Assembly (NCBI GenBank): GCA_029932835.1
Contig: JAOZPI010000001.1
Location: 13,495 to 44,766 of the forward strand
From: an archaeon
GTDB taxonomy: Archaea > Altiarchaeota > Altiarchaeia > JAFGQM01
Direction: 5' to 3'
Length of the DNA: 31,272 nt
Shown one piece after another: positions 1 through 8,128 of this stretch (its first letter is position 1; every line of letters begins with the position of its first letter). A program made the translations under genes and the position numbers. Under the pieces are notes generated by a model that was not told the DNA's origin, did no database searches, and was given only the letters and a program-made list of their open reading frames with translations.

Positions 1-41
1 CTGCGATATCTGAAGGTTCAAACACAAAAAAAGAGGAATAA
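1..41 (+). CDS. Possible C-terminal end of the gene upstream of L12 (partial)
   Basis: One forward frame is open from the window edge to a TAA at 39-41, two bases before the L12 start, and would encode a short charged tail ending in KKEE. In archaea the gene before P1/L12 is usually ribosomal protein L10/P0, so this could be its last residues. The piece is too short to identify, and the usual GLG-LFG tail of P0 is not visible. The frame of L12 itself is also open to the window edge. Confidence 0.3.
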   Translation, partial: AISEGSNTKKEE

Positions 42-42
42 A

Positions 43-357
43 ATGGAATATGTCTACGGAGCTTTGCTGCTCCATTCGGCTGGGCAGAAGATTGACGAAG
101 CAAATCTGAAGAAAGTAATGGAAGCGGCTGGAGTAAAAACAGATGAAGCCAAGATAAAGGCGTTGGTTGCTTCCTTGGAGGGGGTTGATATAGAGGAAGC
201 GATCTCAAAGGCAGCAGCGCCAGTAGTGGCTGCTCCGCAAGCCGCAGCTCCCAGTGAAGGAGCGCCAGCAGAGAAAAAGGAGGAAAAACCCAGCGAGGAA
301 GAGCAGGAAAAGGCTGAGGAAGAGGCAGCTGAGGGACTAGGCGCGCTGTTTGGATAG
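43..357 (+). CDS. rpl12: Ribosomal stalk protein P1 / L12 (archaeal type)
   Basis: This 104-residue protein has the archaeal P1/L12 layout. A helical N-terminal dimerisation domain (about 1-58, starting MEYVYGALLLH) is followed by an Ala/Pro/Glu-rich hinge (about 59-95). It ends in the conserved GLGALFG tail, which in this family contacts translation factors. Several dimers bind protein P0 (L10) to form the GTPase-activating stalk of the large subunit. A Shine-Dalgarno-like AGAGGA at 32-37 supports the ATG at 43. It is probably the last gene of an L11-L1-L10-L12 type operon that lies outside the window. Length and termini are complete. Confidence 0.95.
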   Translation: MEYVYGALLLHSAGQKIDEANLKKVMEAAGVKTDEAKIKALVASLEGVDIEEAISKAAAPVVAAPQAAAPSEGAPAEKKEEKPSEEEQEKAEEEAAEGLGALFG

Positions 358-467
358 AGGCGCCTCTCAATGCCCCTCGCCCTGGATTTGAGTAGATAAG
401 GATAGGCAGAGAGTTATAGATAAGGTAAGTTGTTGCTATTTTTATTCCTAATTTCCTTAACCTAAGT
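358..467 (+). other. Intergenic spacer between L12 and the pilus cluster
   Basis: This 110-base spacer follows the L12 stop. It contains a T-rich stretch near 434-446 that could end the ribosomal transcript, and an A/T-rich box near 413-425 (TTATAGATAA) that could be the promoter of the next genes. No open frame or RNA fold was recognised. Confidence 0.35.
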
Positions 468-848
468 ATGAAAAATGAGATTAAACCAGTGGCAGATCCA
501 TTTGAGAACAAGGAGTTTATGATAAGGGCTGAAAAAGTGCAACCATTGATGACACTGGAATACCTGAACAGTTGGGGGAATGAATTTTTGTTTATATTTT
601 TACTAATGACTTGCTCTTTCCTGCTCCTGATAGTGAATCAGTTATCAGCCAGCCTGCCAGATAAAGTGCAAACCATAGTAGGCATCGAAGTTCCTGCATT
701 CCTTGCGACACAAGTCCCAATATTTGCGCTGATTGTAGCAGCCATAATATTGGCTGTGTATTATAACATGAGAAGGCGTTATATAGAGAATATGATGTAC
801 TTCTTCTATCAAAGGGTCGCAGAAGAGGAACTAAAGAAGAAAAAGTAA
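468..848 (+). CDS. Small two-helix membrane protein of the pilus cluster
   Basis: This 126-residue protein has two predicted membrane helices (about 39-58 and 82-100), a polar N-terminus of about 38 residues and a Lys/Glu-rich C-terminal tail ending in KKKK. I do not recognise a family. The stop lies six bases before the start of the large GspF-domain protein, so the two are very likely co-transcribed, and a role in pilus assembly is inferred from position only. Sequence and composition look like those of a genuine gene. The open frame on the other strand (592-861) is its shadow. Confidence 0.7.
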   Translation: MKNEIKPVADPFENKEFMIRAEKVQPLMTLEYLNSWGNEFLFIFLLMTCSFLLLIVNQLSASLPDKVQTIVGIEVPAFLATQVPIFALIVAAIILAVYYNMRRRYIENMMYFFYQRVAEEELKKKK

Positions 849-854
849 TAAAAG

Positions 855-3020
855 ATGCCACGCCCGGAAGAAGAAAAAGAGGGTGAAGGCAAGAAATTCA
901 AAAAAGGCCTTTACGGGGAGCTTGTAAGCCCGGAAACCCTAGAGAAGAACCTAAAGAAGCCAAAAAAGAAGAAGCGCAGGTTACTTGGGGGGAACCCATA
1001 CTTATGGCTCTATAGAGTAACTGAGAAATACTTTATAAAAAAGAAGAAGGGGATAGGAAGAATAGCAGTACTGGAAGAACCCAAAAAGGGGAAAGAAATT
1101 CCCCATGAATACAAAGAAGCGTTCGATTTTCTCGGATGGGAGATAAAGCCAGAAATTGCTATGAAGGTCCCTCTTCTTGCAGGGATTATGGGACTCTTGG
1201 CAGGTATCACAATTTCTTCTATCCTCTTTGTGGCACTTAACCCAAGTGATGCCTTCCTGCTTCTCTTTATCATGTTTATTCCTGTGTTTTTAGCACTCGG
1301 GACGATCAGCTACTTCCAGAAATACCCACTCAATAGCGCGAACGCAGAGAAGATGCGAGCATTGAGTTATGTGCCGGAGATTATCAACTATTTGGTAATG
1401 CAAATGAGGTTGCAACCAAACCTGGAAAGGGCTGTTGAGTTTGCTGCTGAGCATGGGGAGGGAAGGATCGCCAATGAACTGAACGAGCTCCTCTGGAAAA
1501 CGCGCATAGGCGTATACGAAAGCATTGAGGAGGGGCTTGATGAGTTGGCGTACCGATGGGAGCCATACAGTGAGGAGTTTAAGCACGCTATAACAATGAT
1601 AAGGGCGTCGGTCCTGGTGCCAGACGATATTGAGAGGGGGGTTCTTTATGATAAAACCGTTGAGGATATACTCACATCCACAAAGGAAAAGATGGAGGTA
1701 TACACTCACTCGATGAGGCAGCCCTCGATGTACCTCTTCTATATCGCTATTCTCCTTCCCCTAATGATTATAATAATGTTGCCAGTGGCAGCTGCCTTTG
1801 CTGGGATTCCCATCGCCTCGGTCCCGGTACTTATAACTCTTTATATTGTTGTGCTCCCTCTGATTACCTATATATATGCTGGCACTATCCTATCCAAAAG
1901 ACCTGGGGGGTATATACCGCCAGAGATACCAGATGATCACCCAGAGCTTCCTCCTCCTGGGACTGCAAGGATACGAGGGATGAAACTCCCTATAATACCC
2001 ATAACTGTGGGTCTTGTTATTCTGCTGCTGGGATCCGGAATTTTCATAGAGACTGCGATGCAGCTGTCCCCAGAAGAGGCCGCAATTCAAGAGGCTCTGA
2101 GCGGAGGAAAGGAAGTACGGCAACCACACGTCATTCAATATTTTGTGCCCCTTGCTATAGCAATCCCGTTAGGCTTTTACCTCTTTGCCAAGAGTTACAA
2201 CAAAAGAAAGATTCAGGAGGAGATAGTGAAGATGGAGGGGGAGTTCAAGGATGCAATGTATCTTATGGCAAGCAGATTGGGAGAGAAAAAACCAGTGGAA
2301 GACGCGCTATCCTACGTCAAGAGGTTTATGCCAGAGAGTAAAGTGGCGACAGAGGTTTTGGAAGATATTCAACGAAATATTATGGTCCTTGGCCTCACCC
2401 TCCGATCTGCCATATTTGACTCTACATACGGTGCTATGAAGAATATCCCATCTCGGCTTATGAAAAGCTCCTTCAAGATTATGACAGATTCTATTGAACT
2501 TGGCCCAGAGGTCGCTTCTGTGTCTCTTGTATCCGTGTCCAACCAGATAAGAAATATTGAAAAGATAAAAGACCTAATGAGAAAGCTTCTCGACGACGTA
2601 ACCGGAATGATGGGGTCTATGGCGACATTTATTGCACCGATCGTACTTGGGATTGTTGCTTCTCTCCAGCAGATAATAGTTAACGTTGTAAAGCCCCTTT
2701 CACAGCAAGGGAATGTACTGACTGAAAGCCATAGCACTGGCACCATTGCAGGTGTAAATACAGGGGTTGGGGGGGGAGGGGCCCTCATAGAGAAGGGAGC
2801 GATAGAAAGCATGGCAGGGCCAATAGAATTCCAGATTATTGTGGCTCTGTATATTATAGAACTGGTCATAATCTTATCGTACTTTGTTGGGAAGGTTAGG
2901 TATGGAGAAAATAAAACAGCCATTATGATGACTATAGGGAGGACGCTACCAATAGCCATCTCCGTGTTCATTGGAGCCCTTTATCTTGGAGCATCAATGA
3001 TAGGGGGAATGGCAGGATAG
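855..3020 (+). CDS. tadC: TadC/FlaJ-like pilus assembly membrane platform with two GspF domains
   Basis: This 721-residue protein has a Lys-rich cytosolic N-terminus (1-100), two membrane helices (about 104-152), a first T2SSF/GspF cytosolic domain (about 165-290) and more membrane helices (about 292-343, 378-398 and 427-445). A second GspF domain follows (about 455-590), then three or four C-terminal helices (to about 718). Two GspF repeats in one chain are typical of the archaeal FlaJ/TadC-like core protein, the inner-membrane platform that works with a FlaI/TadA ATPase to assemble or extract pilin subunits. A Pro-rich linker (about 354-368) and a glycine-rich stretch (about 633-643) are visible. 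It is followed directly by pilin-like genes, which supports the assignment. No ATPase gene is present in the window. Archaellum FlaJ versus adhesive pilus TadC cannot be separated here. Confidence 0.85.
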   Translation: MPRPEEEKEGEGKKFKKGLYGELVSPETLEKNLKKPKKKKRRLLGGNPYLWLYRVTEKYFIKKKKGIGRIAVLEEPKKGKEIPHEYKEAFDFLGWEIKPEIAMKVPLLAGIMGLLAGITISSILFVALNPSDAFLLLFIMFIPVFLALGTISYFQKYPLNSANAEKMRALSYVPEIINYLVMQMRLQPNLERAVEFAAEHGEGRIANELNELLWKTRIGVYESIEEGLDELAYRWEPYSEEFKHAITMIRASVLVPDDIERGVLYDKTVEDILTSTKEKMEVYTHSMRQPSMYLFYIAILLPLMIIIMLPVAAAFAGIPIASVPVLITLYIVVLPLITYIYAGTILSKRPGGYIPPEIPDDHPELPPPGTARIRGMKLPIIPITVGLVILLLGSGIFIETAMQLSPEEAAIQEALSGGKEVRQPHVIQYFVPLAIAIPLGFYLFAKSYNKRKIQEEIVKMEGEFKDAMYLMASRLGEKKPVEDALSYVKRFMPESKVATEVLEDIQRNIMVLGLTLRSAIFDSTYGAMKNIPSRLMKSSFKIMTDSIELGPEVASVSLVSVSNQIRNIEKIKDLMRKLLDDVTGMMGSMATFIAPIVLGIVASLQQIIVNVVKPLSQQGNVLTESHSTGTIAGVNTGVGGGGALIEKGAIESMAGPIEFQIIVALYIIELVIILSYFVGKVRYGENKTAIMMTIGRTLPIAISVFIGALYLGASMIGGMAG

Positions 3021-3038
3021 TTATGGGGCAGGGCGGTA

Positions 3039-3051
3039 TTTTTATAAATTC
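3039..3051 (+). promoter_or_regulatory. Putative TATA box before the first pilin-like gene
   Basis: TATTTTTATAAAT lies just after the platform gene stop. A start site about 25 bases downstream would fall near 3065-3070, just before the strong GGAGGAG at 3070-3076. This suggests the pilin-like genes can be transcribed apart from the platform gene, for example at a higher level. Confidence 0.45.
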
Positions 3052-3085
3052 CATAGTAATATTAATAAAGGAGGAGTCCAACACG

Positions 3086-3556
3086 ATGAGATATATGGAA
3101 GACAATAGAGGGCAGGGATTTGACACATTCAAACTCCTGATAGCCGCTGTTGTGGCTATGGTGATACTGGGCATCGTTACTAATGTGTTCCAGAAGATAT
3201 ACAATATGATTATAGGACTAAACTGCGTGTCAAACCCAATAAGCGAACTGACTGGTAAGATATCACAAGCCCAGGGAGGGATGATAACTGTGACTGGGGA
3301 TCTGTGCTTGAGCAAAGGGGAGGAGATTGACGCAAGTAATTTGTATAATGCTATTTCCTCTGTTGAGTCTGTTACATTCAATTGCAAATCCAACGCCCCA
3401 GTGTGCGCATCCGGAAACCCCCCGGCTCTTACTGTAAGCTCGGACAAGGTGTTTGCCAATAGGGATACCAACTTTAAGGCCAGGGTAACGTGCACCAGTT
3501 CTGGTGGGTACGCAGGTGGGTTTCAGTGCGAGATTGAAATAATAAACAGAAAGTGA
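3086..3556 (+). CDS. Pilin-like protein 1 (class III signal peptide)
   Basis: The protein has 156 residues from the ATG at 3086, chosen because AAGGAGGAG sits about ten bases upstream and because the longer frame from 3023 would place 21 extra residues before the signal. The N-terminus has a charged segment, then G9-Q10-G11, then a hydrophobic helix (about 14-33). This is the class III signal layout cut by FlaK/EppA-type prepilin peptidases between G9 and Q10. The exported part carries six cysteines and is rich in Ser/Thr/Asn, consistent with a disulphide-stabilised extracellular domain. It is a minor or major pilin candidate; I do not recognise a specific family. Confidence 0.75.
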   Translation: MRYMEDNRGQGFDTFKLLIAAVVAMVILGIVTNVFQKIYNMIIGLNCVSNPISELTGKISQAQGGMITVTGDLCLSKGEEIDASNLYNAISSVESVTFNCKSNAPVCASGNPPALTVSSDKVFANRDTNFKARVTCTSSGGYAGGFQCEIEIINRK

Positions 3557-3564
3557 TAGGGAGT

Positions 3565-3780
3565 ATGAAAAACAAAAAGGGACAGGGGGAGTCCTTAATA
3601 AAACTGCTGGTGGTTGCAATAATAGCTATAATAGCGCTGGCTGTGGCAAAGAGCTATTTCAGGGAGGCCTCGAAGAAGACACAAAAGACCGTTGAGGAGA
3701 TATTTAGTCCGGAAGAGAGCTCAAATTCTGAAAAAACGATCACTCTGCCCCTTCTATTTCCGATTTTCTCTGCTTCCTGA
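3565..3780 (+). CDS. Small pilin-like protein 2 (class III signal peptide)
   Basis: This 71-residue protein starts MKNKKGQGES and continues into a strongly hydrophobic helix (about 11-29), a textbook class III prepilin signal with predicted cleavage between G6 and Q7. The exported remainder is only about 45 residues, so it could be a structural subunit made mainly of the N-terminal helix, or a short minor pilin. The ATG at 3565 is preferred; an in-frame GTG at 3553 overlapping the previous stop is possible. It is tightly packed between two other pilin-like genes. Confidence 0.7.
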   Translation: MKNKKGQGESLIKLLVVAIIAIIALAVAKSYFREASKKTQKTVEEIFSPEESSNSEKTITLPLLFPIFSAS

Positions 3781-3782
3781 TA

Positions 3783-4301
3783 ATGAAAAGGACGGGATTC
3801 GCAGAGGGGCCGTTTCAGTTATTGATAAACATAGTAGTTCTTGGGATGGCCCTGGGGATAGGCTTCTATTTGTTCAATATGATAAACTGCTGGAAGTGCG
3901 ACGAAGCTCTCAAGGGGCAGGCGGTGGATTTAAAAGAGACACTCGCCAGCATCGGTGGGATGGATGTAGGGAGTAAGAAGAACATAGTTATAAAGGTGGA
4001 GGATTTGGGGCATTGTGCTGCAGGGATATATCTCAAGCATCATCCAGGTCCATGCCGATCCTTTTGTCCCAACCACCCCAACGCCTGTTGGGTAATCATC
4101 GCCAACAGCAGGTGTAGTGGCCGCATTATGAGCGAGTGCATAGACATCAACGGCGATATGGATATAAACGCCAACAACATACTACCAAATCTGCAGAATG
4201 ATCCCGATCCATGGATAGAGGGGTCCTATGCGATAACACACACTGTAACGCTACAGATTGAGAAGACTGGACCAAATCAGATTGATATAAAGAGGCCATA
4301 G
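3783..4301 (+). CDS. Pilin-like protein 3, Cys-rich, non-canonical signal
   Basis: This 172-residue protein starts two bases after the previous stop. The N-terminus is short and basic, followed by FAEGPFQLL and a hydrophobic helix (about 12-31). The GQ cleavage pair of its neighbours is replaced by G9-P10, so processing is uncertain. A CWKC pair (C36, C39) directly follows the helix, and six further cysteines lie in the predicted outer domain, eight in all. The outer part includes His/Pro-rich segments and a DINGDMDINAN stretch that could bind a metal, which is inference. The operon position suggests a minor pilin. Confidence 0.6.
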   Translation: MKRTGFAEGPFQLLINIVVLGMALGIGFYLFNMINCWKCDEALKGQAVDLKETLASIGGMDVGSKKNIVIKVEDLGHCAAGIYLKHHPGPCRSFCPNHPNACWVIIANSRCSGRIMSECIDINGDMDINANNILPNLQNDPDPWIEGSYAITHTVTLQIEKTGPNQIDIKRP

Positions 4302-4302
4302 G

Positions 4303-4860
4303 ATGAAGATTGTAAAGAATAAAAGGGGTATGTACGAATACATACTAACAAAGAGTGTGATGTTGATTTTTATTCTAGCACTAGTCGGGCTGTTCTACTC
4401 ACTGTATAATAATATGAGCATAAACAGCGCAGGAAACATCGTGCAATCGGAGGCAGCGAGTATTGAGAGAAAGATAAATGATATTATAGGTTCAAAGGTC
4501 GTGAGCAGCTCTGGGACCATATACCTGAAACAAAGCCTGAAGGTCGGAAAGGAAAATGAGGCATACAGGGTCAGAATAGATGAGAATGGAGTACTCTTGG
4601 AATATGTCAATTATCCATACGCTGGAATTAAGGGGTTTGCACCAATTGGGTATGGAAACCTCCAGAGGGTTAGTGGGAGTGAGTGGATTGATTGCAGCGC
4701 TACTGAGATTGCAAGAGGAGCCAAAATCAATATAGAGAAGTGGAATGAGAATAGATTCGATGTTGCCCTTAGTAAGACCTATATGGAAACCCATGTGAAG
4801 ATAGACGCCCCGGATTGTATGGACAGTATGGAGTTAAAGGCTGTGTATTACCAAGATTAG
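4303..4860 (+). CDS. Pilin-like protein 4, non-canonical signal
   Basis: The protein has 185 residues and its start lies one base after the previous stop. A basic N-terminus ending K-R-G9 precedes MYEYILTKS and a hydrophobic helix (about 17-36). The arrangement resembles a class III signal, with Met instead of Gln after the glycine. The rest looks like a soluble beta-rich domain with only two cysteines. It is probably a minor pilin or pseudopilin of the same filament; no specific family is recognised. Confidence 0.6.
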   Translation: MKIVKNKRGMYEYILTKSVMLIFILALVGLFYSLYNNMSINSAGNIVQSEAASIERKINDIIGSKVVSSSGTIYLKQSLKVGKENEAYRVRIDENGVLLEYVNYPYAGIKGFAPIGYGNLQRVSGSEWIDCSATEIARGAKINIEKWNENRFDVALSKTYMETHVKIDAPDCMDSMELKAVYYQD

Positions 4861-4893
4861 GTTTATTATCAAGAAGGAGATAATTATATAAAT

Positions 4894-5352
4894 ATGATGA
4901 GAAATCGAAAGGGGCAGGGGAGCTTCCTTGCAGGGGATCTGCCTGCGATTATAATGATAGTTGTGGCAGTGGGGTTCTTTTTATCATCTCTTTATATGTC
5001 AATTGAGCAATTTAATTCAAAAAAGTGGGACATTCAGAAGCACGCAGCCCTTGTAGAGGCAACAGATGTGTTTCTAAAAGAAAATGCAAAGATAAGGCCG
5101 AGGGATATAGAATCTACCTCAGAGTTTTACAGGAGCAGGCTGAAGAGAATAGAGATAACATATGGGCTGAATGTATACGTTGAACTCCAAGCGCTGGATG
5201 ATAGGTCTCCTATGTGCACAAGCCCATGCTCTGCTGGAGATCCTCCCCCCGAAGGGGCAGAGCAGCTTTCAAAGCGCTTTCCGATAGCACTCAAAAGCGG
5301 GGATACGGATTTAGAGGTGTACCCTGCACTAGTAAAGGTGGTGGTTTATTGA
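4894..5352 (+). CDS. Pilin-like protein 5 (class III signal peptide)
   Basis: This 152-residue protein starts with tandem ATGs (4894, 4897), a basic N-terminus and G7-Q8-G9, followed by a hydrophobic helix (about 16-37); cleavage is predicted after G7. A GAAGGAG at 4873-4879 is a plausible ribosome site with a rather long spacing of about 14 bases. The outer domain is charged, with a CTSPC pair and a Pro/Gly loop after it. Its stop overlaps the next start by one base (TGATG), so translation of the two is probably coupled. Confidence 0.7.
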   Translation: MMRNRKGQGSFLAGDLPAIIMIVVAVGFFLSSLYMSIEQFNSKKWDIQKHAALVEATDVFLKENAKIRPRDIESTSEFYRSRLKRIEITYGLNVYVELQALDDRSPMCTSPCSAGDPPPEGAEQLSKRFPIALKSGDTDLEVYPALVKVVVY

Positions 5353-5924
5353 TGAAAAGAATATCCAATAAGGGACAGGCGGAGGTCATGGATGGTCTCA
5401 TACTCCTACTCATTGTAGCGACATGTTCTGTAGTACTTCTCGGAGCTTCGTCCAATTACGGGGGGCGGGCATTGGAGATTTACGAGGAAAACTATGCCAA
5501 AAAGCTGGCACAGAACACACTGCTGTCTCTCTACCACATCACATACTTAGATGATCAAAACTCCCCTCTCTATAAGAAGTCTATAATGGTTGCCCTTTCC
5601 AATGAGCTGTCCTCTGGGGGGAGCAACATAAAAGAGAGTGAAGCAGGGAGGTTGATAGGTGGAGTTTTGGACAAATATGCAAAGGAGCTTGGATGGAACT
5701 TTATGTTCTGCCTGCTAGACGGGGGGACCGAGATAAGGGACAACTCTGTCATATCAACAGCTCCTAATGTGGTGGACAGGGAGAGTTATATGGAGAACGC
5801 TGGGAATCCGTATTGTGCCACTGCTGCTCTTACATACCCAAAGGGGGACTGCTCTGCAGGAGGAGGGGGAGAAGCTGGGAATATGTGCTACGCTATAATA
5901 GAGGTCTGTGTCTGGCAATCATAG
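5352..5924 (+). CDS. Pilin-like protein 6 (class III signal peptide)
   Basis: The protein has 190 residues from the ATG at 5352, which shares its A with the preceding TGA. A longer frame starting at 5214 would lie inside the previous gene and lacks a signal. The N-terminus MKRISNKG precedes Q9-A10 and a hydrophobic helix (about 15-35), giving predicted cleavage after G8. Six cysteines are present, one inside the helix, and a glycine run lies near the C-terminus. It is the last gene of the pilin cluster and faces the convergent gene at 6004. A minor pilin role is inferred from signal and context. Confidence 0.7.
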   Translation: MKRISNKGQAEVMDGLILLLIVATCSVVLLGASSNYGGRALEIYEENYAKKLAQNTLLSLYHITYLDDQNSPLYKKSIMVALSNELSSGGSNIKESEAGRLIGGVLDKYAKELGWNFMFCLLDGGTEIRDNSVISTAPNVVDRESYMENAGNPYCATAALTYPKGDCSAGGGGEAGNMCYAIIEVCVWQS

Positions 5925-6003
5925 GTTTACTGAGATTGGCCTGTGGTACTTAGATGGAGGTCAGTATATTGAAAAATTCTATGCAGATTTTTGTGCGAAG
6001 GGA

Positions 6004-7512
6004 TTAGGAGGGAATTCGCCTCTTGACAGAAAACTCCTCTCCACAGTGTGGACAGACATATTTAACCACATCCTCCTCTGCTGTTACAGATTTCGCACAG
6101 TTTGAGCACAAGGGTTTTCCACAATACGGGCAATAGACCACCATTACCCCCTTTTTCCCACAATTAGGGCAGACATTTTTGGCATCCCCCACATTCACGA
6201 ACATACTGTCAAAATCCTCTGAATCCAGACTCTGATCTATATCTTCTAAATTAGACATATCGCCCAAATCTAGATCCACGTCTTCAAGATCACCCAGTTC
6301 CAGATCTTCTCCAAGGCCCTGTCCTTCCTCCGGAGACAAATCCTGTTCAGAAATCTCGATAGAAGGCGATGGTTGCTCCTCCTGCACTTCTGTCTCTAAC
6401 TTGTACCACTTGTCTTCTTCAGGTTTTTTCTCCTCTGCCTTTTCTGTTTCTCTCAATTGCTGCTTCACATCCCTGACCATAACTTTTAGAAGATCCTCTT
6501 CATGATGACGGCCATGTGGCTCCTCACGCCTTGCACCAATACGAGCCTTCGTCTCTTTCTCTTTCTCCTCCTGTTCCCTTCTTTTTAACTCCCGCAGGGC
6601 CATTGTTATCTCATCTATGTTTGCCTTTTCCGGAACTTGCGCAGTGTGCTTTACTTCATGCTTCAGGTTCTTCTCCTCACGAAGCTTGTCCTTGAGCTTG
6701 TTTAGGAGATCCTCTGCCTCCTTTTTATTTTCTATTTCCTTCGCTTTCTTTAGTCTCTTTTCCAGCTCATGAAGTAACCTCTCTCTTTCTTTCAATACAG
6801 CCTCGTGTTGTTCTTTACTCTCAAGTATAGGTGGGCTGGTTTTCTCTGGTGTTTCCTGAGGTATTGTACGACCGGGAAGTTCGGTTTTGGAGGACGTGGC
6901 AGGGGGAGTTACTCTCGGGCCAATCGTTCTCTCTATCTCGCGCATTGTCCTCTTTTTCTCTTCAGTTTGTCGCTCCTTTCTCTCCCGAGCAACTGTCTCC
7001 TTGATACGATTGAGTATCTGCTGTATCTCGTCTTGTTCCTTCAACTTGTCCTGCATATTTGTTGCTATCCGTTCTATTTCTTTGTGTGTTTTTTCCCTCT
7101 TTCTTTCTGCTATCTGCTGCCTTATGCCGTATTTTATAACGTGCTTGGGTATTCCAATCACCAGACCTCTTTTCCTCCTAACTATAACAAAGTCTACAAT
7201 GGAGCTCTCTATTACTATAGAGGCCAAAAACAAGGCTGTAAAAATAGAGAAATTGGTTTCGTATTCGGAAAACAGAGGGCGAAGAGAGTATGGGGAGTAG
7301 AGGGGGACAATAAAACCAGAAAGTGAAATAAAAGCTGCAGGAAGGTAAGCGACAAGGGAGTAGAGGATGTATAGAGCATAGCGCTTTGTAGGGAGGTAAG
7401 TCTTCACATCTGGGTAGACAAAACGAAGGAAGTACTTCCCAAGGATAGGACTGATGAGGAGGACAAATACATATGGGAGATAAGAAACAAGGGGGGAATA
7501 TGGGATCGTCAT
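6004..7512 (-). CDS. Unrecognised membrane protein with long charged coiled coil and C-terminal double zinc ribbon
   Basis: This 502-residue protein has three predicted membrane helices (about 10-26, 45-70 and 88-110), then a long Lys/Glu/Arg-rich coiled-coil region (about 130-375) and an acidic Asp/Glu/Leu-rich segment (about 380-440). It ends in a zinc-ribbon module with eight cysteines in four CxxC pairs (448/451, 461/464, 469/472, 487/490). I do not recognise a named family. The layout suggests a membrane-anchored scaffold whose cytosolic end binds protein or nucleic acid, which is inference only. The gene converges on the pilin cluster and is divergent from the UPF0201 gene. A TATA-like stretch lies within 15 bases upstream of the ATG, closer than usual, so the start or promoter assignment is uncertain. 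Confidence 0.65.
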   Translation of the reverse strand: MTIPYSPLVSYLPYVFVLLISPILGKYFLRFVYPDVKTYLPTKRYALYILYSLVAYLPAAFISLSGFIVPLYSPYSLRPLFSEYETNFSIFTALFLASIVIESSIVDFVIVRRKRGLVIGIPKHVIKYGIRQQIAERKREKTHKEIERIATNMQDKLKEQDEIQQILNRIKETVARERKERQTEEKKRTMREIERTIGPRVTPPATSSKTELPGRTIPQETPEKTSPPILESKEQHEAVLKERERLLHELEKRLKKAKEIENKKEAEDLLNKLKDKLREEKNLKHEVKHTAQVPEKANIDEITMALRELKRREQEEKEKETKARIGARREEPHGRHHEEDLLKVMVRDVKQQLRETEKAEEKKPEEDKWYKLETEVQEEQPSPSIEISEQDLSPEEGQGLGEDLELGDLEDVDLDLGDMSNLEDIDQSLDSEDFDSMFVNVGDAKNVCPNCGKKGVMVVYCPYCGKPLCSNCAKSVTAEEDVVKYVCPHCGEEFSVKRRIPS

Positions 7513-7608
7513 TTTATTAATTTATAGTGGTTGGGCTGAAAAATGGATAGGTGTGGGGGAGGAGAAAGTCTAGTCTTGGGTCTGATCTTAACTGTGGCGG
7601 CTTGAACA
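7513..7608. promoter_or_regulatory. Divergent intergenic region
   Basis: This 96-base spacer separates two divergent genes. An A/T-rich block at 7512-7526 (TATAAATTAATAAAA on the minus strand) can be read as a TATA element in either direction. The rest is purine-rich without a clear fold. Confidence 0.35.
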
Positions 7609-8094
7609 ATGAATTTATTTGGTTTGAACGGAAAAAAAGGGGGAGGAGATTTAATACAAACCTATGATTCATACAAACCTATGGAAATAGATGTGGAAGC
7701 AAGGGTTAATAAAACCGAAGAGGAGGCCAAAGTAGTGAAGGCCCTGGAGAATATGTTCCCTACAATTGAATTTCACAGAGAGGAGGACAGGATAAGGGGG
7801 CGGGGGGAAGGGGTCAATGATCTAAGAGCTCTTAAGGAGTACTTAAGATTACAGAAAATCAGGGATTCTGCAAGGTCCTTCTTGCTAGGAAAATTGAAGG
7901 GAGATGTAGTGGAGTTCCAGCTAAATAAGCAGGCAGCTGTTATGGGAAAGGCCAGCTTCTTGGATTTCGATGTTGCTCTTGGGGGTATAAGAGTCCGCAT
8001 TAAGGGGGGAGGATTGGAGGAGGTACTTAGGTGGCTCTGTGAGAAGGAGGAGGGAGAGCAAAGTGGCGAGAAGAGGGTAAGAGAGGAGGGATAA
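7609..8094 (+). CDS. UPF0201 family protein (COG1931), RNA-binding-like
   Basis: This 161-residue protein matches my recollection of the archaeal UPF0201 family. It opens with a strand pattern like 'VEARVNKTEEEAKVVKAL', followed by 'LRLQKIRDSARSFL'. The family-typical LNKQAA motif precedes 'GKASFLDF' and a C-terminal alpha/beta unit. The family has an L5-like fold and is thought to act in RNA metabolism, but its function is not established. About 25 extra N-terminal residues and a Glu-rich tail flank the core. A paralogous-looking family member (COG1325, with a DKQMAY motif) lies at 11662-12081. Confidence 0.75.
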   Translation: MNLFGLNGKKGGGDLIQTYDSYKPMEIDVEARVNKTEEEAKVVKALENMFPTIEFHREEDRIRGRGEGVNDLRALKEYLRLQKIRDSARSFLLGKLKGDVVEFQLNKQAAVMGKASFLDFDVALGGIRVRIKGGGLEEVLRWLCEKEEGEQSGEKRVREEG

Positions 8095-8128
8095 AGGCGC
8101 TAGTATTTCAATGTAAATTTCAATGTGA

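Noticed and set aside
2369..2971. 200-codon open frame on the minus strand
   Set aside because: Antisense to the second GspF domain and C-terminal helices of the platform protein; it only mirrors hydrophobic codons.
3023..3085. Extended N-terminus of pilin-like protein 1
   Set aside because: The 21 extra residues precede the strong GGAGGAG ribosome site and would bury the class III signal.
6805..7326. Plus-strand frames of 137-173 codons
   Set aside because: Antisense to the coiled-coil protein; rich in Leu/Phe/Cys because they read Lys/Glu codons backwards.
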